Shown: positions 59,895 through 64,000 of the stretch, piece by piece
Layout of the letters: every line of letters begins with the position of its first letter
Position numbering within the stretch: position 1 is the first letter of the stretch
Origin: Brevundimonas sp.
GTDB lineage: Bacteria > Pseudomonadota > Alphaproteobacteria > Caulobacterales > Caulobacteraceae
Assembly: GCF_030682035.1 (NCBI RefSeq)
Contig: NZ_JAUXQZ010000036.1
Coordinates: 1-64,000, forward strand
DNA: 64,000 nt
Reading direction: 5' to 3'
The notes under the pieces: model-generated
What the model saw: the letters and a program-made list of their open reading frames with translations, nothing else
Told to the model about the DNA's origin: nothing
Databases searched by the model: none
Translations under genes and position numbers: made by a program

Positions 59895-60054
59895 ATGTTG
59901 GGGTGAACAAACCCCGAATCGGGCGATGTCTGCGATTCGGTCCTGATTCGTTTCGCGCCTGTTCCGCCAGATCACGCCGCTGTGTTTACGCTCGGGAGCA
60001 ATCGTCGCGGCGGTGCTTGAGGAACCCCGCGGGAACCGCCACCTTTCCAGCATC

Positions 60055-62550
60055 ATGAGCGACCGTTCCACAGGACAGGCCCCCTCGCGCGTCGTCGCGG
60101 TTCTGGGCCCCACCAATACCGGAAAGACCCATCTGGCGGTCGAGCGGATGCTGGGCCACGCCTCGGGCATGATCGGCCTGCCGCTGCGGCTGCTGGCCCG
60201 CGAGATCTATGACCGGATCGTCAAGCGGCGCGGGGCGGCGGCCGTAGCCCTGGTCACCGGCGAGGAGAAGATCGTCCCGCCGCGCGCCGTCTATTTCGTC
60301 TGCACCGTCGAGGCCATGCCCCTGGAGCGCCAAGTCGAATTCCTGGCCGTGGACGAGATCCAGTTGGTCGCCGATCCGGAGCGGGGCCATGTCTTCACCC
60401 AGCGGCTGCTGCATGCGCGCGGCCGGTTCGAGACCATGTTCCTGGGGGCCGGGACCATGGCGCCGCTGATCCGGTCTCTGGTCGCCGATGTGGAGATCGT
60501 GTCGCGCGAACGGCTGTCGACGCTGTCCTACGCCGGCTCGAAAAAGCTGACCCGCCTGCCCGCCCGCAGCGCCATCGTCGCCTTCAGCACGGAGCAGGTC
60601 TATGCGATCGCCGAACTGATCCGGCGCCAGCGCGGCGGCGCGGCGGTGGTCATGGGCTCGCTCAGCCCGCGCACGCGCAACGCCCAGGTCGAGCTGTTCC
60701 AGTCGGGCGAGGTGGACTTTCTGGTCGCCACCGACGCCATCGGAATGGGGCTGAACATGGAGGTGGATCATGTCGCCTTCGCCGGCCTGAGGAAGTTCGA
60801 CGGGCGGCGGACGCGCTGGCTGCACGCGCACGAGATCGGCCAGATCGCCGGGCGCGCGGGACGGCATGTGCGGGACGGCACCTTCGGCGTCACCGGCGAG
60901 GCGGCGGAACTGGATCGGGATCTGGTCGAACAGGTGGTCGAGCACCGGTTCGATCCGGTCGAGGGGGCCGAGTGGCGCAACGCCCGGCTGGATTTTGATG
61001 CGCTGCCCGACCTGCTGCGCTCGCTGACGGTGACGCCGGGCGTGCGCGGGTTGAACCTGACGCAACCGGCGCTGGACGAGACCCTGTTGCGCCGCCTGAT
61101 CAAGGACGAGGAGGTGGCGCGGGTCGGACGGTCGCGGGGGGCCATCATGCGGCTGTGGGAGGCGTGCCAGCTGCCCGACTTCCAGAAGACCACGCTGGAC
61201 GAGCACGGGCGGCTGTCGAAAGAGATTTTCCAGGCCCTGACCGGCAAGCGCGGCCGGCTGACCGCCGACTGGATCGCGCCGCGTTTCGCCGAGCTGGACC
61301 GCGATGACGGGCAGATCGACCAACTGTCAGCGCGGCTGAGCGGCGTTCGGACACTGTCCTATATCGCCAACCGGCCCGACTGGCTGGATCAGGCGCAGGG
61401 CTGGCGCGACAAGACCAAGGCGCTGGAGGAGCGGCTGTCGGACGTGCTGCACGAACGGCTGACGGCGCGATTCGTGGACCGGCGCACCACCGCCCTGATG
61501 CGGGCGCTGAACGTGACCGAAGATGCGGTCGCCGAGGTCGAGGCCGACGGCGCGGTCATCGTCGAAGGCCATGCGGTTGGGCGGCTGACTGGCGTGGACT
61601 TCCAGATCGACAAGGGATCAAGCGCGCTGGAGGACCGGGCGCTGCGCCACGCGGCACGGCAGGCGGTGACGCCCGAGATCGCACGGCGACTGGGCCGGCT
61701 GGCGGCGGACGAGGACGCGGCCTTCGCCGTGACCCCGGACGGCGCGGTGCTGTGGCGCGGCGTGGCTGCGGGCCAGGTGACGGGCGGGGACTGGTTCGCG
61801 CCACGGGTCCGGCTGCTGGGCGAGCTCGGGCCGGCGGCGGCGCGCGAGCGGGCGCAGCGGCGGCTGGAGGCCTGGCTGGCCGGTGAGGCCGGACGCGCGC
61901 TGAAGCCGCTGGCGCGGCTGAAGGCGGCGGTCGAGAGCGGGACGCTGAAGGGCCTGCCGCGCGGCATAGCCTTCCGCCTGATCGAGGCCGGCGGGGTCAT
62001 CGACCGGCGCGCCGTCGAGCGCGATCTGGCCGCCCTGAGCCAGGTCGAGCGACGCACGCTGAGGACCTTCGCCGTGCGCATGGGGGCCCATTCGGTCTGG
62101 CTGCCCGGCGTGTTGAAGGCGCGAGCGCGAGCCCTGGCCCAGGCCTTCGTCGCCGGAGAGCCGTTCCGGCCGGGCGCGACGGCCCAGACCGCCCTGCCCG
62201 AGCCGCCGCCCTCGCCCCGCCTACTGTCGGCCTTCGGCCTGCGCGCGGTCGGGAAGGTCGCGGCCGGATTGGAGCTGCTGGAATCGCTGGCCGAGCGGCA
62301 GGCGGCCGGCAAGGGCGTGCTGACCGAGGCCGACCTGACGGCGCTGGGTGTCTCGCTTGATGAGGCGAAAGCTCTGACCGCGGCGCTGAAGGCCTCGCGC
62401 GAGCAGAAGCCGGACCGGGACGGCCGGCCGAAGGCGGTGAAGGATTCGCCGTTCGCCGCGCTTTCGGCCCTGACCGCGGCGCCCGCTCCGGCGCGCCCGA
62501 AACGCAAACGCTCCCGTCGCGCCCGCGCGCCCGGAACCGGCGCCGGATGA
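60055..62550 (+). CDS. SUV3-like ATP-dependent RNA helicase
   Basis: Superfamily 2 helicase of 831 residues, related to mitochondrial SUV3 (degradosome) helicases. Walker A is GPTNTGKTH (about 19-27), Walker B is DEIQ in FLAVDEIQLVADPERG, and helicase motif VI-like IGQIAGRAGRH is present; DAIGMGLNMEVDHVAF is motif V. The C-terminal 450 residues include a SUV3-type helical region and a basic tail (ARPKRKRSRRARAPG). ATG 60055 is chosen by the domain start. Its stop overlaps the S4-domain gene (ATGA), suggesting a shared role in RNA metabolism. Confidence 0.93.
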   Translation: MSDRSTGQAPSRVVAVLGPTNTGKTHLAVERMLGHASGMIGLPLRLLAREIYDRIVKRRGAAAVALVTGEEKIVPPRAVYFVCTVEAMPLERQVEFLAVDEIQLVADPERGHVFTQRLLHARGRFETMFLGAGTMAPLIRSLVADVEIVSRERLSTLSYAGSKKLTRLPARSAIVAFSTEQVYAIAELIRRQRGGAAVVMGSLSPRTRNAQVELFQSGEVDFLVATDAIGMGLNMEVDHVAFAGLRKFDGRRTRWLHAHEIGQIAGRAGRHVRDGTFGVTGEAAELDRDLVEQVVEHRFDPVEGAEWRNARLDFDALPDLLRSLTVTPGVRGLNLTQPALDETLLRRLIKDEEVARVGRSRGAIMRLWEACQLPDFQKTTLDEHGRLSKEIFQALTGKRGRLTADWIAPRFAELDRDDGQIDQLSARLSGVRTLSYIANRPDWLDQAQGWRDKTKALEERLSDVLHERLTARFVDRRTTALMRALNVTEDAVAEVEADGAVIVEGHAVGRLTGVDFQIDKGSSALEDRALRHAARQAVTPEIARRLGRLAADEDAAFAVTPDGAVLWRGVAAGQVTGGDWFAPRVRLLGELGPAAARERAQRRLEAWLAGEAGRALKPLARLKAAVESGTLKGLPRGIAFRLIEAGGVIDRRAVERDLAALSQVERRTLRTFAVRMGAHSVWLPGVLKARARALAQAFVAGEPFRPGATAQTALPEPPPSPRLLSAFGLRAVGKVAAGLELLESLAERQAAGKGVLTEADLTALGVSLDEAKALTAALKASREQKPDRDGRPKAVKDSPFAALSALTAAPAPARPKRKRSRRARAPGTGAG

Positions 62551-62831
62551 GCGAGGCCGCCTGCCGCATCGACGTCTGGCTGTGGCGAGCGCGGTTCGCG
62601 AAGACTCGTTCGCTGGCCGCCGCCATGGTCGAGCGCGGCGTGGTGCGGCTGACCCACAACGGTGTGCAGACCCGACTCGACAAGCCCGCACGCACCGTCC
62701 ACCTCGGCGACACGCTGGTGTTCGCCCTCGGCGGCCGGTTGATTGATCTGACGGTAGAGGCGCTGGGCGAGCGGCGCGGTCCGGCGGACGAGGCACGCGG
62801 GCTTTACCACCTGCGGCAACCCCTCGGTTGA
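62547..62831 (+). CDS. hslR: S4-domain RNA-binding protein (Hsp15/HslR family)
   Basis: A 94-residue S4-type RNA-binding protein: CRIDVWLWRARFAKTRSLAAAMVERGVVRLTHNGVQ and KPARTVHLGDTLVF are the S4 fold, as in Hsp15, which rescues stalled 50S subunits with attached nascent chains. Translation is coupled to the upstream helicase gene by an ATGA overlap. Confidence 0.92.
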   Translation: MSEAACRIDVWLWRARFAKTRSLAAAMVERGVVRLTHNGVQTRLDKPARTVHLGDTLVFALGGRLIDLTVEALGERRGPADEARGLYHLRQPLG

Positions 62832-62900
62832 CAGCAACCCCCGGCGGGGTCATGTGCGCTGCCCGTTCCTCCGCCATCCGATAGCGCCCCAGACCGCCCC

Positions 62901-63242
62901 ATGACCTACATCGTCACCGACGCCTGCGTGAAATGTAAGTTCATGGACTGCGTCGAGGTCTGCCCGGTCGACTGCTTCTATGAGGGCGAGAACTTCCTCG
63001 TCATCGCGCCGGACGAATGCATCGACTGCGGCGTCTGCGAGCCGGAATGCCCGGTCGACGCCATCAAGCCCGACACCGAGGACGAGCCCGACGGCAAATG
63101 GCTGATGGTCAACGCCGACTACGCCAAGGTCTGGCCGAACATCACGGTCAAGGGCACGCCGCCGGCGGACGCCGAGACGTTCGAGCGCGAGACCGGCAAG
63201 TTCGAGAAATATTTCTCCGAAAAGCCCGGCAAGGGCAGCTGA
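62901..63242 (+). CDS. fdxA: 7Fe ferredoxin FdxA
   Basis: Ferredoxin with one [3Fe-4S] and one [4Fe-4S] cluster (113 residues). Cysteine motifs are [21 protein letters not shown] and [16 protein letters not shown]; the extended C-terminus (about 60-113) is typical of the FdxA group. It often lies next to a CarD-like regulator in alphaproteobacteria, but the window shows only gcdH downstream on the opposite strand. Confidence 0.96.
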   Translation: MTYIVTDACVKCKFMDCVEVCPVDCFYEGENFLVIAPDECIDCGVCEPECPVDAIKPDTEDEPDGKWLMVNADYAKVWPNITVKGTPPADAETFERETGKFEKYFSEKPGKGS

Positions 63243-63297
63243 ATCGGCGGCTGGCGGATCGTCGTCGGGCGATGCTGGTCCGGTTCGGCGCGGTGCG

Positions 63298-63323
63298 TCT
63301 AGAGGCTGTTAACAGCCTCTAGA
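63298..63323. repeat. Perfect 26-nt palindrome at the gcdH stop codon
   Basis: TCTAGAGGCTGTT followed by its exact complement AACAGCCTCTAGA. The gcdH stop (TAG on the minus strand, 63321-63319) is inside it. With one bulged A the pairing extends by GCG/CGC. It could act as a transcription terminator for the convergent fdxA and gcdH genes or as a protein-binding site. Confidence 0.7.
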
Positions 63324-64000
63324 ACGCGCTCTGCCCCGTGATCGCCCGGCCCAGGATCAAGGCGTGGACGTCGTGGGCGCCCTCATAGGTGTTGACCGTC
63401 TCGAGGTTCATGGCGTGGCGCATGACGTGCATCTCGCCCGTGATGCCGGCGCCGCCGTGCATGTCGCGGGCTTCGCGGGCGATGGCCAGCGCCTTGCCGC
63501 AGTTGTTGCGTTTCATCATCGAGATGGCCTCGGGAACCCACGCGCCCTGATCCAGCAGCCGGCCGAGAGCCAGCGCGCCCTCGAAGCCGAGGAAGATCTC
63601 GGTCTGCATGTCGGCCAGCTTCTTCTGCACCAGTTGGCGCGACGACAGCGGTCGGCCGAACAGCATCCGCTCGCCGACATAGTCGCGGGTCATGTGGAAA
63701 CAGGCCTCGGCTGCGCCCATGGCCCCCCAAGCGATGCCGTAGCGGGCCTTGTTGAGGCAGGAGAACGGCCCGCGCAGGCCCTTCGCGCCCGGCAGCAGAT
63801 TCTCTTCCGGCACGAAGACGTCGTTCAGGCCGATGTCGCCGGTGATGGAGGCGCGCAGGCTCAGCTTGTCGCCGATCTTGTCGGTGGTGAAGCCGTCCAT
63901 GCCGCGCTCGACGATGAAACCGCGGATCACCCCCTCTTCCCCGGGAGAATTGGCCAGCTTGGCCCAGACGATGGCGAGGTCCGAGATGGGCGAGTTGGTA
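63319..64000 (-). CDS. gcdH: Glutaryl-CoA dehydrogenase, 3' part (runs off window)
   Basis: C-terminal portion of an acyl-CoA dehydrogenase that oxidises and decarboxylates glutaryl-CoA to crotonyl-CoA in lysine and tryptophan degradation. The visible 227 codons include [43 protein letters not shown] and the catalytic Glu in [20 protein letters not shown]. The KLSLRAS and TYEG sequences favour glutaryl-CoA over straight-chain acyl-CoA. The gene is open to the window edge, so the start is outside. Confidence 0.93.
   Translation of the reverse strand, partial: TNSPISDLAIVWAKLANSPGEEGVIRGFIVERGMDGFTTDKIGDKLSLRASITGDIGLNDVFVPEENLLPGAKGLRGPFSCLNKARYGIAWGAMGAAEACFHMTRDYVGERMLFGRPLSSRQLVQKKLADMQTEIFLGFEGALALGRLLDQGAWVPEAISMMKRNNCGKALAIAREARDMHGGAGITGEMHVMRHAMNLETVNTYEGAHDVHALILGRAITGQSAF

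Overview
The window is a high-GC, densely packed alphaproteobacterial chromosome segment, most likely from the Caulobacterales and probably Brevundimonas-like. The support is the Caulobacter-type flagellar regulator FlbD downstream of fliF-fliG-fliH-fliN, CtrA-like boxes (TAA-N7-TTAA) in front of the flagellar operons, a cluster of GANTC (CcrM-type) sites, a split glycine decarboxylase (gcvPA/gcvPB), and an ATP synthase Fo operon of the form atpI-B-E-b'-b. No insertion sequence, prophage, integrase or CRISPR array was seen. Many short palindromic or inverted repeats fill the gaps.

Region 1-16 kb is mixed housekeeping: Rieske protein of cytochrome bc1, TrmL, an M19 dipeptidase, HemF, an amidotransferase-like protein, RlmJ, the threonine-degrading kbl-tdh pair, an MliC-type lipoprotein, an orphan barstar-like protein, IspH, ArgS and an adenine/adenosine deaminase. 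Region 16.9-21.9 kb is the glycine cleavage operon gcvT-gcvH-gcvPA-gcvPB behind a promoter and a tandem glycine riboswitch; the second aptamer carries a dispersed repeat as a peripheral hairpin, and further copies lie between gcvH and gcvPA. Region 22.6-25.3 kb is the Fo operon. Region 27-30.6 kb is xseB-csaA-ispA-dxs (isoprenoid precursors), followed by a cyclophilin, a histidine phosphatase, a deacetylase-family enzyme and an acetyltransferase.

Region 34-36 kb holds a MntA/HepT (nucleotidyltransferase/HEPN) toxin-antitoxin pair whose HEPN gene is coupled to a VWA (CoxE-like) gene. Then come a CsbD-like stress protein, a NUDIX hydrolase and a CHASE3-HisKA_2 histidine kinase.

Region 39.5-55.7 kb is a large early-flagellar cluster: flhA; fliF-G-H-N-flbD; fliQ-fliR-flhB; flgB-flgC-fliE; and fliO-fliP (MS ring, switch, export gate, proximal rod, regulator). 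The fliF, fliQ and flgB units share a 37-nt promoter motif that combines a CtrA-like box with a conserved GGCA-N-TTTCTGC block. Between flbD and flhA sit a class A beta-lactamase gene, 2 nt downstream of flbD on the same strand, and a hicAB toxin-antitoxin pair on the other strand, with a perfect palindrome in the flhA/hicA divergent promoter. folE, a spermidine-synthase-like gene and an acyltransferase interrupt the flagellar genes.

The last part (55.8-64 kb) has an HU protein, a 950-residue secreted TPR protein, a DUF983 protein, a 31-residue membrane peptide abutting tRNA-Arg(CCU), a SUV3-like RNA helicase coupled to an S4-domain protein, ferredoxin FdxA, and the 3' part of glutaryl-CoA dehydrogenase, which runs off the window. 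All statements rest on reading the sequence and family knowledge; no database search was possible.
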